NCBI RefSeq assembly: GCF_018991925.1
Contig: NW_024756914.1
Location: 3,207,848-3,271,847, forward strand
Source: Homarus americanus
Lineage: Eukaryota > Arthropoda > Malacostraca > Decapoda > Nephropidae
DNA length: 64,000 nucleotides
Reading direction: 5' to 3'
The notes below the pieces were generated by a model that saw only the letters and a program-made list of their open reading frames with translations, was not told the DNA's origin and made no database searches. Below, piece by piece: positions 1-12,075 of this stretch. The number at the start of each line of letters is the position of its first letter. The stretch's first letter is position 1. A program made the translations under genes and the position numbers.

Positions 1-570
1 AGACTTTTCCAGACGAGTAAAGGAACGGAAATAGAAAGACGGGAAACTATTGAAGTAAGATAGTAATCGGTCGGTGGTACAGAGAAACTGAGTCACACTG
101 GTAAAAGAATGAAGCTCTGAATATGGAAACGTTCCAAGCGGAGAAGTGATCTGTCACAGGAAACTGGAAACCTGCCAAATTACAGAAGGAAAGGTGTATC
201 AAGGTCGGAAACGTTCCAGAAAGGGAAAGGAAATGGTTTCAGAATACAGAAAATAAAGAATAAATGATAATAAATTATAATAATGGGAAAATGATGCATA
301 AGTGAGACAATAAAATCACAACTGTATGTTTACATTCTTGAAAAAAATGTAAATAACTGAAAGGACTAAAATTTCACTTCCATTAAAATGAAGAAGCAGT
401 ACTGGGAAAAGGTGGACTGAAGACCCAATTCAGGATACATATAAAGACAGTTAAAATTACACGGAGGAAAACAGTCAGTAAAATAGCGCCCTAAGAGGTT
501 CTGAACAAAACAACCCTGTGTTTTAAGTTACTGCAAGGAATAGAGACAAAAAAAATACTACAGCCACAGT

Positions 571-571
<1 letters not shown>
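1..571. other. Non-coding, A/G-rich, no gene seen
   Basis: No reading frame or RNA gene is recognisable. The word GGAAAC recurs, and the 12-mer GGAAACGTTCCA occurs at 125-136 and again at 207-218, an example of the local word repetition seen throughout the window. Confidence 0.6.

Positions 572-624
<53 letters not shown>
572..624. repeat. (AG)n microsatellite
   Basis: Uninterrupted AG dinucleotide run of about 53 bases. Confidence 0.98.
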
Positions 625-628
<4 letters not shown>

Positions 629-1097
629 GAGAAACCAAACCTCCCGGAAAACTTACTCCCTTCCTTTCTTTGCTCATCTCGTTGAAAACTTCTTAGCGGA
701 ACACTTAAACGACTTCTGGAAACCCGACAATTTGCTCAGCTGTACGATAGTTCCAGACCCACTGAGAGGAAAATTGAAGTCCTAATCTTACCGAGGTAAT
801 TTCTCTTCTACTCTCGGGGTCTTCTAGTTATTGCTCTGGAAGGGGGAAACCTAACTGACCAATCAGTCTTTAGCTTCACTGCTGGAAAGTCTGGAATAGG
901 TAAGGTGTCTCTCCAGTATTGTCATGATGAGGGAAGATCCATTAACCCAGTGGTGTAGTTTTTCAGGTGGGATTTCTGGAATGATTGGAGCACCTTTCCT
1001 TATATTCCTTTTTTTTCTGTATAGTGGAAAATGACATGAGGAATCGAGCTGCTATAGAAGAAGTGGAGAACCTCTGGTGTGGTAATATTAATGTATT
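625..1097. other. Unique sequence, no gene seen
   Basis: Ordinary-complexity sequence without a convincing exon. A lone CCAATCA box lies near 860, with no other promoter signal. Confidence 0.5.
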
Positions 1098-1345
1098 GGA
1101 GAGAGAGAGAGAGAGAGAGAGAGAGAATCATCAACATCGGCCCCCAGCCACATGAAAAATCACACAACTATCACCCATCAAACCACCCTCCCTCACCTCG
1201 CCCTCCTCCTCGCCCTCCTCCTCACCCTCCTCTTCACCCTCCCCTACCCCACCCTCCTCCACCTCAACTTTTCTCTCCCTACCCTCCCTGTCCTCTCCTC
1301 ACCCTCCTTCCCCCCACATTCCCCCCCCCTCCTCCCCATAGTCCA
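1098..1345. repeat. (GA)n run followed by polypyrimidine tract
   Basis: A short (GA)n run at about 1099-1125, a 25-base spacer, then about 190 bases of almost pure C/T on the plus strand built from CCCTCCT-type words. Open frames here encode only Pro/Leu/Ser/His low complexity and are not called as genes. Confidence 0.9.
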
Positions 1346-1801
1346 CAGTGGTCAACATCCATAAACTTAAGAGAACTGGCGCGGCTGAAAATTCGATATT
1401 CAAATCAGCGTCGACATAGTGGTGATTTGGGCGCCTTGATCAAACAGGGAGTGTGACCACGCACCACGATGACCGCCACCTACCACTATCTTACCTAATG
1501 ACCCACACCACCACCAAGTTTATGTAGCCCTGACCAAGCCTGGCCCAGAGATAAGGCCTTAACGACCTAGTTTTCCCCTCTGATGGCCTAAGTATCGATG
1601 GCTCACGGGGGATGGTAATGACCGGTGGATGGTAAATTGGATTTGGTTGGTGTACAACACGAGATGGTAGGGGGAGGGATGAGGAGGTGTTGGGTGTGAG
1701 GTGGAGATTACGTGATACAAGGTGTGGTACCTGCTATATTGGACAGCCAGAGAGAGACAAAGATAAAGAGAGACTTATACTTAGAGAGAAGACACCAACA
1801 G

Positions 1802-1802
<1 letters not shown>
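1346..1802. other. Unique sequence, no gene seen
   Basis: Mixed-composition sequence with a weak GATGGTA word bias around 1600-1680. No homology to a protein or RNA gene is recognised. Confidence 0.5.

Positions 1803-1868
<66 letters not shown>
1803..1868. repeat. (AC)n microsatellite
   Basis: About 66 bases of perfect AC. Confidence 0.98.
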
Positions 1869-1870
<2 letters not shown>

Positions 1871-2139
1871 CCAAGACTAATTATCAACAGTCCCAAACCA
1901 TATACCCTGGAGTCCAGATTACTCAGATTAAACATGAACCAACACGTTTGAGGCTACGTAATCTCCCGGTCCCATTGAATAGCTTCTCATCTCATCACTT
2001 TGAAAGGGACTGAGCTCCCCTTGTCCCCCCCTACCCCAAAACAGCAACTCTATTACCCTTAATGGCTAACCCTTACCCTTAAACGCTTCCCCTTAAAACC
2101 TTATTAATTTAAGGGGATAAAACTAACCTTAAAATAGTG

Positions 2140-2412
2140 TGGGTACCTATTTAATCTAACCTTGCCTGTGTGACCTTCCCTGACCTTGCCTAACTTAGCC
2201 TGTGTGACCTGGCCTGACCTTGCCTAACTTAGCCTGTGTGACCTGGCCTGATCTGCCCTAACCTGAATAACTCAACCTAACCTTCATGACCAAATATAAT
2301 CTGTATGACCTAATCTAACCTGCGTGACCTAACCTAACCTGTGTGAACTACCCTGACCTATCTTAGCCTAGGTTCTGTGACCTAACCTAACCTAACCCAA
2401 CTTAACCTGTGT
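2140..2412. repeat. Degenerate CCTAA/CCTGA pentamer array
   Basis: Repeated words such as TGACCTAACCTAACCTG and GCCTGTGTGACC give a roughly 5 bp periodicity mixed with a GTGTGACC motif. It resembles decayed arthropod telomere repeat (CCTAA/TTAGG). It is followed at about 2560-2640 by CCTTAAAC-type words. Confidence 0.7.
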
Positions 2413-2689
2413 GGTTACATAAAGACTTCCTCCCAGCATCTAAAACAAAACTTTCAATGGGATACGAACCTCTCCTAAAATAAGTAACATATCGAATATC
2501 TATACTATCAAGGGGGTGTGGCTCCCTCTCCCTTTAAACCAGCATTATTACCATATTATCTTTAACGACTACTTCCCCCCACCTAAAACCTTAAACCCTA
2601 AACCTTAAACTATATCAAAGGGTTACGGCTACCCCCCTTAAAACCATTAAATATATCACGAGTTAAAATGACACCCCTTTAAATAACAT

Positions 2690-2722
<33 letters not shown>
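2690..2722. repeat. (CA)n microsatellite
   Basis: About 33 bases of perfect CA. Confidence 0.97.
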
Positions 2723-2726
<4 letters not shown>

Positions 2727-2849
2727 GATTATAAAGCGAAATTTATAACAGCGGAGTAAATTTATAGTGGACTAAATACTGTGAAATATTACACTAAGTT
2801 CTGAAAATTAAAGGTAAGAGGAAACATAGGTACAAAGTCTGTGAGATAT

Positions 2850-2851
<2 letters not shown>

Positions 2852-2886
<35 letters not shown>
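2852..2886. repeat. (GA)n microsatellite
   Basis: Perfect GA run followed by a purine-rich stretch with GGAACGAA words up to about 3040. Confidence 0.96.
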
Positions 2887-2889
<3 letters not shown>

Positions 2890-3154
2890 GAAACAGGACG
2901 AAGATAGGAACGAAGGAAGGAACGAAGGAAGGAAACGGTGATATGAGAGGGAGAGAGAAAGGAAGAGAGAGGGGTGACAGAAGAAGAAGAGAAATAAGAG
3001 ATAAAAAGTTTAAACCTGAACTACGAACGAAGGGAAATACGTAAAGGACGAACCAATTTAACATATTCCTGGATATTATCGTAAAAGAGACAAATTATCG
3101 TACAGAAGTTTCTAAATTATCGTAAACTATTAATACTGAATAATATCATATTTA

Positions 3155-3335
3155 TTAAATCATCATACCTCATCATACTAGAAACAATATAATCATCATA
3201 CCTCATCATACTAGAAACAATATAATCATCATACCTCATCATACTAGAAACAATATAATCATCATACCTCATCATACTAGAAACAATATAATCATCATAC
3301 CTCATCATACTAGAAACAATATAATCATCATACTA
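3155..3335. repeat. 33 bp minisatellite, about 5 copies
   Basis: A 33 bp unit made of CATCATACCT, CATCATACTA and GAAACAATATAAT in series repeats about five times with almost no mismatches. Because 33 is divisible by 3, the minus strand shows an 11-residue periodic open frame (MMRYDDYIVSS), which I regard as accidental. Confidence 0.93.
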
Positions 3336-3639
3336 ATCACATTATTACCATACGATAATACATAGACAAATACACCCCTAGCTAATCATACAATAAAAAT
3401 TAAATATACATAATTGACGAATGTAATTAAAAAAAAAATCATACTACACTGCAGTCATAATACTCTAAGAGAAACCGAAAAAAAAAATAATAAGAAAAAT
3501 AAAAACATCGTCCTGCGGGTGTCGGGGTTGCGGGTACAATAATTTCCGACAAACAAATTTCCGGCAGAGATAGAGCCCGAGAAAGCCATGGCCACCAACT
3601 GCAGTTATACCTACGTTTATGATCTTATTTTTCTTGTTA

Positions 3640-4560
3640 TTTACTTTTTCAACTCCGCATGTCCTATCTTGATAATGCAGAGGCGTGTCTTAATAGGAAA
3701 TGAGGACACGGTGGTAGGGAGGGGGGGGGTGGGTTGTATGTCCTATAAATATATTAAGAGGAAATGTGGATATTGTTTGTATGGGTTGTATGTCCTACAA
3801 GGGGTGGACATGGGGATATATCAGAGGACATGTTGATATGGGAGAAGGGTGGTTGTACATATTATGCATTTCAGACACGTGTGTTAGTTTGTGATGTACG
3901 TTCTTTACACTTTAATGTACACCGTTGTATGTCATATAAATAAAAGGAAAAGGCCGTGTCCTAAACAAGAGAAAATTGGGGCGCAGGTGTCCAGTATGTT
4001 CAAGGAAGAAAGGCTTGGGCGTGTGTTGGGAAATGTGTCTGTGCTTATACCCATGTCCAGATGACGATGTGAATTTTATATAGCTAACACTTGTAATGCC
4101 TATATTTTCTCCTTCGCATGCCCAAAGATTGACAAAAAAAAATCCCTGCGTGTCCAAATGATAGAATAAACGCATGTCCTGGTACAAGTCCTTTTCCGAC
4201 ATCCGACATACCCCACTTTAGACATGCGTACGAGATCTTAGAAGTATCCCTACCCCTATATGCATGTCCAAGGCTGTTTCCCTTTCCCCAAATTCTGAAA
4301 GACATGTGTATATCCAAGAAACAGGACACGAATATCCCCCTTGCATGTCCGAACGTCTTCCACTTTACACACGCGCGAAACATCCACCAGACACGCGAAC
4401 GTATGTCCAAATGAGATGTAAATAACACCATACATGTCCTAAGAGTGGTATTTTTTCACAGTTTTATCGATATTCTTTGTAGGACTATGGTGGAAATGGC
4501 CGTGTCACTCACAACGGGCAATGTCCCACGCGTGTCCTCTTGGTGTACGTGGGATTCTGG
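3640..4560. repeat. Word-biased region (ATGTCC / GGACAT)
   Basis: The hexamer ATGTCC, often as CATGTCC or TATGTCCTA, and its complement GGACAT recur many times at irregular spacing in both orientations over 900 bases. Open frames on both strands are short and repetitive. It is best read as a decayed minisatellite. Confidence 0.65.
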
Positions 4561-4579
4561 AAATGTATAAACTTTAAAT

Positions 4580-5000
4580 AACTCTTTCCTCCTCCTCCTC
4601 CTCCTCCTCTCTTTCTTATCTACCCTTTCTCCCGTCCTTTCACCTCCTCCTCCACCTCCTCCTCCGCTTCTCTTTCCCCCATTTCATCTCCTCCTTCTCT
4701 TCTCCCTCTCTACTTCTTCTCCCCTCCTTTCATCTTCTCCTCCTCCTACTCCTCTTCCTTCTTTCTCTATCAACTTCCTCCGTCCCCCACCCTCTCCCTC
4801 CTCACTATCTCTCTCCCTTTTCGTCCACATTCGCTTCTTCACTTCAAACTCTCCCTCCACTCTCTCCTCTCCCTCTCCTCTACTTCCCATCCCTCCTCTC
4901 CCTCATCCTCCTCTACCCCTCCTCCTTTACTCCCTCATCCTCCTCTACCCCCCTTCCTCCTCCTCCTCCTTTACCCCCTCCTCCTCTTCCTCTGTGTCTT
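4580..5000. repeat. Polypyrimidine tract with (CTC)n
   Basis: About 400 bases of mostly C/T on the plus strand, with repeated CTCCTC and CCTCCTCCT words. Confidence 0.9.
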
Positions 5001-5097
5001 CCAGGATTTTCGGTGGGGTAAAACCTGGAGCTTGTAGTGATATATGCGGGTGCTCTCACGAAATACTTTCTTAGATATGATCAATGGACGCTACCAG

Positions 5098-5100
<3 letters not shown>

Positions 5101-5153
<53 letters not shown>
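5101..5153. repeat. (GA)n microsatellite
   Basis: Perfect 53-base GA run. Confidence 0.98.
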
Positions 5154-5155
<2 letters not shown>

Positions 5156-5322
5156 ACACAAAGCGAGAGGCAGACACAAACGGAGAGAAAAATGTACAAA
5201 ATATGAAGAAAGATTAATTTGCATTTCATATCTTCTCTCACCCATTTGCATTGTACATAAAATTTTATACTGATGTTGTGTCTCAGAGACGTCGCCATGG
5301 CTGAGAGATGGACTAAGAGAAC

Positions 5323-5405
5323 GAGACAGACAGACAGACAGACCAACAGGAAAGACAACAGAGGGGAATATCAACATGCAGACAGACAGACAGTGACAGA
5401 CAGAC
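5323..5405. repeat. Interrupted (CAGA)n
   Basis: Blocks of CAGA tetramers separated by unique sequence. Confidence 0.9.
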
Positions 5406-5621
5406 AAATAAAAACAGCCATACAGACACGTAAACATATTCTAGTAGCATTCCCCTTACACTCTCCCACACCTCCATCATCCCCCTCACTAGCACGAAGG
5501 TTCCTGACTACTTCCCGGTCTAAGCTTCAGATAGGCCAACGTCAAGCTACCAAACATTACAATTCAATTTCAATCTTCGCCTTTTACGTAACCAAATCGA
5601 ATCACTCACAGAACAAAACAC

Positions 5622-5624
5622 TCA

Positions 5625-5715
<91 letters not shown>
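5622..5715. repeat. (AC)n microsatellite, long
   Basis: About 93 bases of perfect AC, one of the longest pure dinucleotide runs in the window. Confidence 0.98.
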
Positions 5716-5718
<3 letters not shown>

Positions 5719-5814
5719 GACATAAGACAACAAGGAAATTTCGGGCATGGAAAGTAAGATGGGGCGAATCAACAGGGAATGGAGATATGAACTTTAATAA
5801 ATGTTATATAAGAA

Positions 5815-6120
5815 AATTGGGTAAATGATTAACTAAATTGGGTAAATGTATAACTAAATTGGGTAAATGTATAACTAAAATTGCAAATAACTAAAATTGG
5901 GTAAAATGTACAACTAAATTGCAAATGTATAACCAAATTGGGTAAATGTATAACTAAATTGCAAATGGTATAACTAAAATTGGGTAAATGAATAACTAAA
6001 TTGGGTAAATGAATAACTAAATTGGGTAAATGATTAACTAAATTGGGTAAATGTATAACTAAATTGGGTAAATGTATAACTAAATTGGGTAAATGAATAA
6101 AAAAGGGGTAAATGTGTACA
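5815..6120. repeat. 21 bp minisatellite (ACTAAATTGGGTAAATG-type)
   Basis: About 14 units close to ATAACTAAATTGGGTAAATGT, with variants in which GGGTAAATG is shortened to GCAAATG and with 1-3 base indels. The minus strand shows a matching periodic peptide (IHLPNLV), not called as a gene. Confidence 0.92.
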
Positions 6121-6549
6121 AAATAATACATAGGAAGAAATTATAATGAAGAGAACTACCATGAAGAGAGAGAGAGAATTAAAGAAAAAAAAGGAAGAAA
6201 GAGTAAAAGCGAAAGAGAGAGAGACAGAGAAACAACACATAACTAATACAAAATACAATAACAAATATAAACTAACAAAAAATAATTAAAAATCAGTGAA
6301 AATAAAAATATATCATAGAAAAAATACCGCAATAAAAAAAAAACACTTGATATGCAAAACCTAAACCAATTGAAACAGGATATAGGCCAAAAATAATAAG
6401 CCTATACGAATTATATATAAACTTTCCTATAAAAAGAGTTTATTTTATCCTATAAATTTGTGATTTAGTGAAAGGGTTGATATACTGGAATAGATATTTG
6501 ATCAAAGTAATGACAGACCTTTACAAAATAGTTGAAAATCAGAATCACA

Positions 6550-6553
<4 letters not shown>
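6121..6553. other. A-rich sequence, no gene seen
   Basis: AT-rich with short GA tracts near 6165-6235. No coding or RNA signal. Confidence 0.5.
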
Positions 6554-6585
<32 letters not shown>

Positions 6586-6680
6586 AATCACTGATACGTA
6601 AAACCAAGAAATAGAAACGTAATCTCAATGACATATAAACACACACACACACACACAGACACAGACACACACACACACAT
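6554..6680. repeat. (CT)n then (AC)n microsatellites
   Basis: A (CT)n run at about 6554-6584 and an interrupted (AC)n run at about 6640-6680. Confidence 0.95.
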
Positions 6681-6889
6681 TTCAACGGTACGTGAAAACA
6701 GAAACTAACTAGAAACAGACTTAAAAAAGAGGAGTTTGTGTTTATGATGCAATTTAATGTGTTGAAGATACAAAACTCGGCAAATTTCCTGGTAAGTTTT
6801 AATGACTTGATTATACACACTACCCGCACTCTCTCCCGCACCTTGTTGTCCAGCTAATTATAACGAGTTGTTTTAATATGAACTGTTAC

Positions 6890-7060
6890 AGCTCTGGAGA
6901 CGTGATACTTGTACCGAACATGTCTAAAACTGGTGATGACATATCTGGAGACGTGATACTTGTACCGAACATGTCTAAAACTGGTAATGACATATCTGGA
7001 GACGTGACACTTGTACCGAACATGTCTAAAACTGGTAATGACATTTCTGGAATAAGTGAC
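6890..7060. repeat. 51 bp minisatellite, 3 copies
   Basis: Three tandem copies of a 51 bp unit containing GGAGACGTGATACTTG and CCGAACATGTCTAAAACTGG, differing at only a few positions. The unit is a multiple of 3, which gives a 17-residue periodic open frame (SGDVILVPNMSKTGNDI) on the plus strand; degenerate copies of the TCTGGAATTGGTAA half continue to about 7150. Confidence 0.92.
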
Positions 7061-7149
7061 TGGAATTGGTAATACGTCTGAAATAAATATCCGGAATTGA
7101 TAATGCTGTTTCGAATAATGTCTGGAATTGGTAATGATAAGCTTATAAT

Positions 7150-7616
7150 TCATGTCTACAACTGGTATATATATATATAAAATGTCTAAAATATACAGTA
7201 TATCCTAATCTGGTATAATGATGTATTTAAGCAAATTAGAAGCTTCATATATAAACTCTGACATCCATTTTAATGCAACCACAGTGAATCCGTGTTAACG
7301 TATTCATTCAATTTAATCGCATTAAAACTCTCTCACTAACATACATTTAACCTGTTTTGTTAAATAAAGAAAAAATCATCCCAGTGTAAAAATAAATTAA
7401 CTCCGGTATATAACTCTTACTAACATAAACTCAATAGACAAAGTTAAATAAACGAACCAATTATCATAGTTTACATTCAACAACTGTTTTCCATTTCAGA
7501 CACAGGTGTAATAAACTAAATAAATTAAGTGTATAAGTATTTTTTTCCTTAATCTTGGTATGTTAATTTCAACGAACTAAAGTTATATTACACAAATTCG
7601 ATATGTTAAATCAGTA

Positions 7617-7617
<1 letters not shown>
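7150..7617. other. AT-rich unique sequence, no gene seen
   Basis: AT-rich with a short (TA)n at about 7167-7180. No exon, RNA or transposon signature recognised. Confidence 0.5.

Positions 7618-7659
<42 letters not shown>
7618..7659. repeat. (AC)n microsatellite
   Basis: Perfect AC run of about 42 bases. Confidence 0.98.
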
Positions 7660-7660
<1 letters not shown>

Positions 7661-7904
7661 CCTGTTATATACAACCAACTCCTTACCACACACAATATTT
7701 CATCGAGTCAACAAACCCAACTAATTAACCTTCTTTTACCGTTGTTATGACCAGGTAGCACACGGAAGTTTACTAAGTTGTACACAACAAATAAGACGCA
7801 TTTACCTCTCGACCAATTACTAGAGTTAAGTGCTATTTAAGCGTATTTACCATCACATTAGTACCTGCTTACTCACGCTAATTACAACGCCTACCAAGAC
7901 CACC

Positions 7905-8400
7905 ACAACATGCAGTCTGGGAATGTGGGAGAGGTGGTGGTTGGAGGAAAAGATGGTGGTAGAGACGGTGGTGGTGTGGTAGAGATGGTGGTAGTGGTGT
8001 AGTAGTGTGGTAGAGGTTATGGCAGTGGTGGTGGTAGAGTTGGTGATGGTAAGAAAGGAGGAAGAAGGAAGATAGAGGGGGAAGGGAACAGATGAAGAGA
8101 CATGGAGGCAATGGAAGAGTTAGAAGAGGGATGAAAGTGGGATGGGAGAAACTGGGAGGCCAAATACTGAGGGGAGAGTGGGAGGGTTAATAGGATGAGT
8201 GGGAGGTGGAGAGGTTGAAAGGAAGTGGGAAGATGAGGGGGGGGCACTGGAAGAAGGATGGGCGAGTGGGTGGATTTGATGAGATAGGAGAGTGTGAGGA
8301 GTGGAGGGCGATAGAGTGGAAGAGGGGAAGTATGAGGGAAGGTGAGAGGAAGGGGAAGGAATGGGGGGAGGCGGGGAAGAAAGGGAGATATGGGTAAGAA
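7905..8400. repeat. GTGGTA-rich then polypurine tract
   Basis: 7905-8045 is dominated by GGTGGTAGAG-type words; 8045-8400 is almost all A/G on the plus strand (GGGAGGAAG-type). Long Pro/Ser open frames on the opposite strand follow from this composition. Confidence 0.85.
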
Positions 8401-8409
8401 ATGACTGAA

Positions 8410-8466
8410 AAGGAAGGAAGGAAGGAAGGAAGGAAGGAAGGAAGGAAGGAAGGAAGGAAGGAAGGA
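8410..8466. repeat. (AAGG)n microsatellite
   Basis: About 14 tandem AAGG tetramers. Confidence 0.98.
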
Positions 8467-8559
8467 TTAAAATTATCTGATCGTACGCATGTTGGTTGTG
8501 TGAGTTCACTTGTACAGTATAAACAAGCGAAGTAATTGTATATATTGATACAGACACAA

Positions 8560-8678
8560 AAGTAAACACACACACACACATACACGCACACATGCATAAA
8601 TACATACATACATACGTAAATACATAAAGGATATGCATACATTTAAACTAACATATACCCTGTAAAAATATATTTATA

Positions 8679-8774
<96 letters not shown>
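8560..8774. repeat. (AC)n and (ACAT)n cluster
   Basis: Short (CA)n with CATACATA tetramers at about 8565-8630, then about 95 bases of nearly perfect AC at 8680-8774. Confidence 0.95.
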
Positions 8775-8776
<2 letters not shown>

Positions 8777-8794
8777 GGAAACAATAAATATCAC

Positions 8795-9095
8795 CGAAGA
8801 AATATAGCCCTATAGCCCGATAGCCCTATAAACCAGCGGAGACTATACAGTATATATAGCCCCTGAAAAAATTAATGCATAGCCTCGACGTAGAACCAAT
8901 AGACTACAGGATTAAGTAGCAAAAAAAAAAGACTACATAACTAAGACACACTACATATATAGCTTCTACAGTGGGATAAAAATTCTTCATCTAGCTACAA
9001 AGACTAACTCTAGCCCCCTACCCCTACAGTAGTACGTAGCCTATCTTCGTTGCGACAAATACTACAGGATTATGTAGCAACAAAGACTCTATGTA
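8795..9095. repeat. Word-biased region (TAGCCCTA / ACTACA)
   Basis: TAGCCC, CTACAG and AAAGACTACA recur at irregular intervals. The stretch from CTACAGGATTAAGTAGCA returns later as CTACAGGATTATGTAGCAAC, so this looks like a decayed tandem repeat. Confidence 0.6.
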
Positions 9096-9219
9096 GGTCA
9101 CCCCCCCCCAACACACAGAGGTCTTGGTTGAGTCTTTTGTGTTGATTCGGAGTCTTATTTTTTCTCAACAGCAGCATCGCGTGACGTGGAGTCTCTGGTG
9201 AGCCTTTGTTGTGTACCGC

Positions 9220-9440
9220 CTGACCGAAGAGGAGGAGAAGAGGGGGAAGAGGAGGAGGAAGGAAAGGGGGAAGAAGGAAGAGCAGAGAGGGACGTTGAGG
9301 AGGAGAAGAGAGGGAGGAAGGGGGAAAGTAGGAGGAGAGGAGATGAAGAGGGTAATGGGTAAGGGGGAGAAAGTGGAGGAAAGGGGGGAGGAGAAAGAAA
9401 GGGGGGAGGAGAAAGAAAGGGGAGGGATGAAAACGAAATA
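9220..9440. repeat. Polypurine tract
   Basis: About 220 bases of nearly pure A/G on the plus strand, including a repeated GGGGGGAGGAGAAAGAAA word. Confidence 0.9.
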
Positions 9441-9489
9441 AGGAAGTGATGGGGAAGAGAGCGACAGAAAAAGAGTTATATAAGCTGGG

Positions 9490-9830
9490 TTTAGGGAAAG
9501 TATACAGAAAGCCTGGGGAAAGTCTGTGGAAACAAGGGAATTCTGAGGCAAATTCTGGGGAAAGCCTAGAGGAAAGCCTTGAAGAAACTTGGGGGAAAGT
9601 GTAGGGAAAACCAAGCGAAAGACTGAGGATAAATATGGAGGAAACCCTAGGGAGAAATTGGGGTAAATCTGGGGAAATTTGGAGTAAGCCTAGGGAAAGC
9701 CTTTGGAAAAACTGGGGTAAATCTGGGGAAGTTAGGAGTAAGCCTAGGGAAAGCCTTTGGAAAAACTGGGGTAAATCTGGGGAAGTTTGGAGTAAGCCTA
9801 GGGAAAGCCAGGGGGAAAGTGATGAGAAGG
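9490..9830. repeat. 54 bp minisatellite with degenerate flank
   Basis: 9645-9820 holds three copies of a 54 bp unit (AACTGGGGTAAATCTGGGG ... GTAAGCCTAGGGAAAGCC). The 150 bases before it are degenerate relatives built on GGGAAAGCCT. The 18-residue periodic open frame (WSKPRESLWKNWGKSGE) is a by-product of a unit length divisible by 3. Confidence 0.9.
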
Positions 9831-9984
9831 AGGAGGATGGGGGTGTGTGTGTGTGCCGGATTTACTGGTGTTGTCCGCTGAATATCAATGTGAAATCTGA
9901 CCAGAATGCCGCGAGTAATTTTCAGGCTGTTTCACTTGCTGTAGTAAATTGGTGTGTTAAGCTTAGGGCGTCTCCTTCACTTTA

Positions 9985-10819
9985 GAAACCTCAAATAATC
10001 CGGTCAAATTATCAATATCATCAACTCCCACATCCACAATTCCTTTATTCTATCTTCATTTTAATCCCTCTTTTCTTCCCTTCCTCCTTCTCTCCATCCT
10101 TTCCTTCGCCTACCCTCCCCAGCATCCATAAAAAATTCCCTATTTACAATATATTTTAAATCCCCACACAGACAATTTCCTTGATTAAATCCCCTACCTT
10201 CCAGCATTCAATACACAATACATTCCACCACCACATTGTCCCACCTCTTAAAATCCCTCTGAAATCCTCTTGTCTTCAATTCACATTTAAAAGATGTACC
10301 TGTTCAAAATTCGTGCGCTAGAATGTATTAACAATGACGATAAATAATGAAACAAAAACCAACGACAATTTGGGGGTTTCTATTCGGCCGTCTGGGTACA
10401 CTACACTTATATTCGTCATGTAAAGAGATTGACTCAAAAAAAATAATATCTTTTTTTCGTTTTTCTCGCTCATGTAAGATTTTCCGTTGTTAGAGTAAAC
10501 GTACGTAGGTGATTGAAAACAAAAGATAAGTCTAATATGCTTTTTTTTTTTTTAGTTTTTGTTTTTTTTGATCAGTTAATTCTTAAATAATAAAGACGAT
10601 TAATCTAAACAAATACACAGTAAAAGAAACAAGAACAAAACATAAAATTCAATACTGAAACACAAGAGAATGATTCGTAAATAAGAAAATGGAAGAAGAC
10701 ATAAACGGATGAAAACGGAGAAGATAAAAATAACAATGAGAATAAATATACAATACAAATATATAATAGAACTTAAGGAGTAACAAACAATGAAACAGGA
10801 GTAAAAGAGGATAAGGAAA

Positions 10820-10820
<1 letters not shown>
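9985..10820. other. AT-rich unique sequence, no gene seen
   Basis: Contains several T and A homopolymers (10,430-10,565) and no coding, RNA or transposon signature that I recognise. Confidence 0.5.

Positions 10821-10851
<31 letters not shown>
10821..10851. repeat. (GA)n microsatellite
   Basis: Short perfect GA run. Confidence 0.95.
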
Positions 10852-10855
<4 letters not shown>

Positions 10856-11029
10856 ATACAACAATCGACTTAGAAATAATGCTCAGGGAAAGAGAATGGA
10901 AACAAATAATGGAAACAGGTGGAGGAAATTCTAGATAAAAATGCAGATAGAGCGAGAGAAGAAGTCCAGTCACGCCTCGCCGGATCTCTCGCCTGGCTGG
11001 ACTAGGAGCGATATGCAGACCAGGAGGCC

Positions 11030-11345
11030 CCCAGCTCACTACCAGGACCCCCCCTTTCCCCCAAGCTCACTACCAGGACCCCCTTTCCCCCAGCTCACTA
11101 CCAGGGCCCCCATCTCACTGTCAAGGCTCCATATTATTACCAGGGCCCCCAGCTCACTACCAGGGCCTCCCAACTCACTACCATGGCCCCCAGCTTTACA
11201 TTTCCCCCTCTCACCTCTTCTCCACTTACTTTCTCCCTCTCCCACTCTTCGTCACTTTTCCTGTCTCTTCCTTCTCCACTTTTTCCCTCTCTCCTCCCCT
11301 CACCCCGTCCCCACTCTCTCCCTCTCTCCCACTAGAGGTTTTTCA
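11030..11345. repeat. CTCACTACCAGGRCCCC minisatellite and pyrimidine tract
   Basis: 11,030-11,190 carries about seven variable units (27-34 bp) each with CTCACTACCAGGRCCCC. It runs into about 150 bases of C/T-rich sequence. Confidence 0.88.
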
Positions 11346-11389
11346 TAAGGTCATGAAGTTTACGTGTGGGCGCGCGGGAGGAAAGTCGA

Positions 11390-11397
11390 TGACGTCA
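11390..11397. promoter_or_regulatory. Palindromic CRE site TGACGTCA
   Basis: Full TGACGTCA palindrome, the consensus bound by CREB/ATF-type bZIP proteins, 15 bases after a GC-rich GGGCGCGCGGG stretch. No transcript start is visible, so its function is uncertain. Confidence 0.4.
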
Positions 11398-11433
11398 GTG
11401 AACTCTGGTTGGTCTGGAAAGTCCACTAACACC

Positions 11434-11481
11434 AGGAGAAGAGAAGAGAAGAGAAGAGAAGAGAAGAGAAGAGAAGAGAAG
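11434..11481. repeat. (AGAAG)n pentamer microsatellite
   Basis: About nine tandem AGAAG units. Confidence 0.97.
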
Positions 11482-11667
11482 AGGAGAGAGAATCACACAA
11501 TACACACACTTTTAAACCCAATATCAAATGTCTCTAAAGCTCTTTACTTACACCTTACCTACAATTCTCACAGTTCCAGAATCTTACGTTAAAAATTTCT
11601 CCCTTCTATAGACACGACTCCTAAGCCAACTCCTTTTATATAACGAAACCAACACTACCTCACAATA

Positions 11668-11675
11668 TGACGTCA
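11668..11675. promoter_or_regulatory. Second CRE site TGACGTCA
   Basis: A second perfect palindromic CRE, 278 bases from the first. It sits in AT-rich sequence with no adjacent gene. Confidence 0.35.
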
Positions 11676-11879
11676 AATATGTACAGAGACTCGAATGTGT
11701 GTTGTAGCCTATCAAACTGTGGGAGGAGAAACTGTCTTACGATTTTGTTTTTAGGAATATATCTATAGGATCCTCTGGCAGATGTGGGAGTTGTGCATAT
11801 CATATCAGCTTCCTTCGTGACTTTTCTCAACCCATGTTAATTTTCACTGCTAGATTAGGTTTCATGTTAAATGGGAACT

Positions 11880-12075
11880 AGTATTAAGAGACCATAGTCC
11901 TAATGGGACCCAGTTCTAAAAGGTCCAAACGAAACTTAGCCTTCAGTATTGGGATCCATTAAACTGAAGGTCCATTAGGTCTAAGCTCCATTAGGTCTGA
12001 GGTCCATTAAGTCTAAGCTCCATTAGGTCTGAGGGTCCATTAAGAAAGGGGCATATTAATATGGGAGGGAAAGGG
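11880..12075. repeat. Degenerate TCCATTAGGTCTRAG repeat
   Basis: TCCATTAGGTCTAAGC, TCCATTAGGTCTGAGG and similar words recur about eight times with variable spacing. A related word domain recurs at about 30,030-30,250. Confidence 0.7.

Noticed and set aside
3588..4431. Overlapping ORFs of 82-115 codons on both strands
   Set aside because: They translate the recurrent ATGTCC/GGACAT words on both strands and contain no domain.
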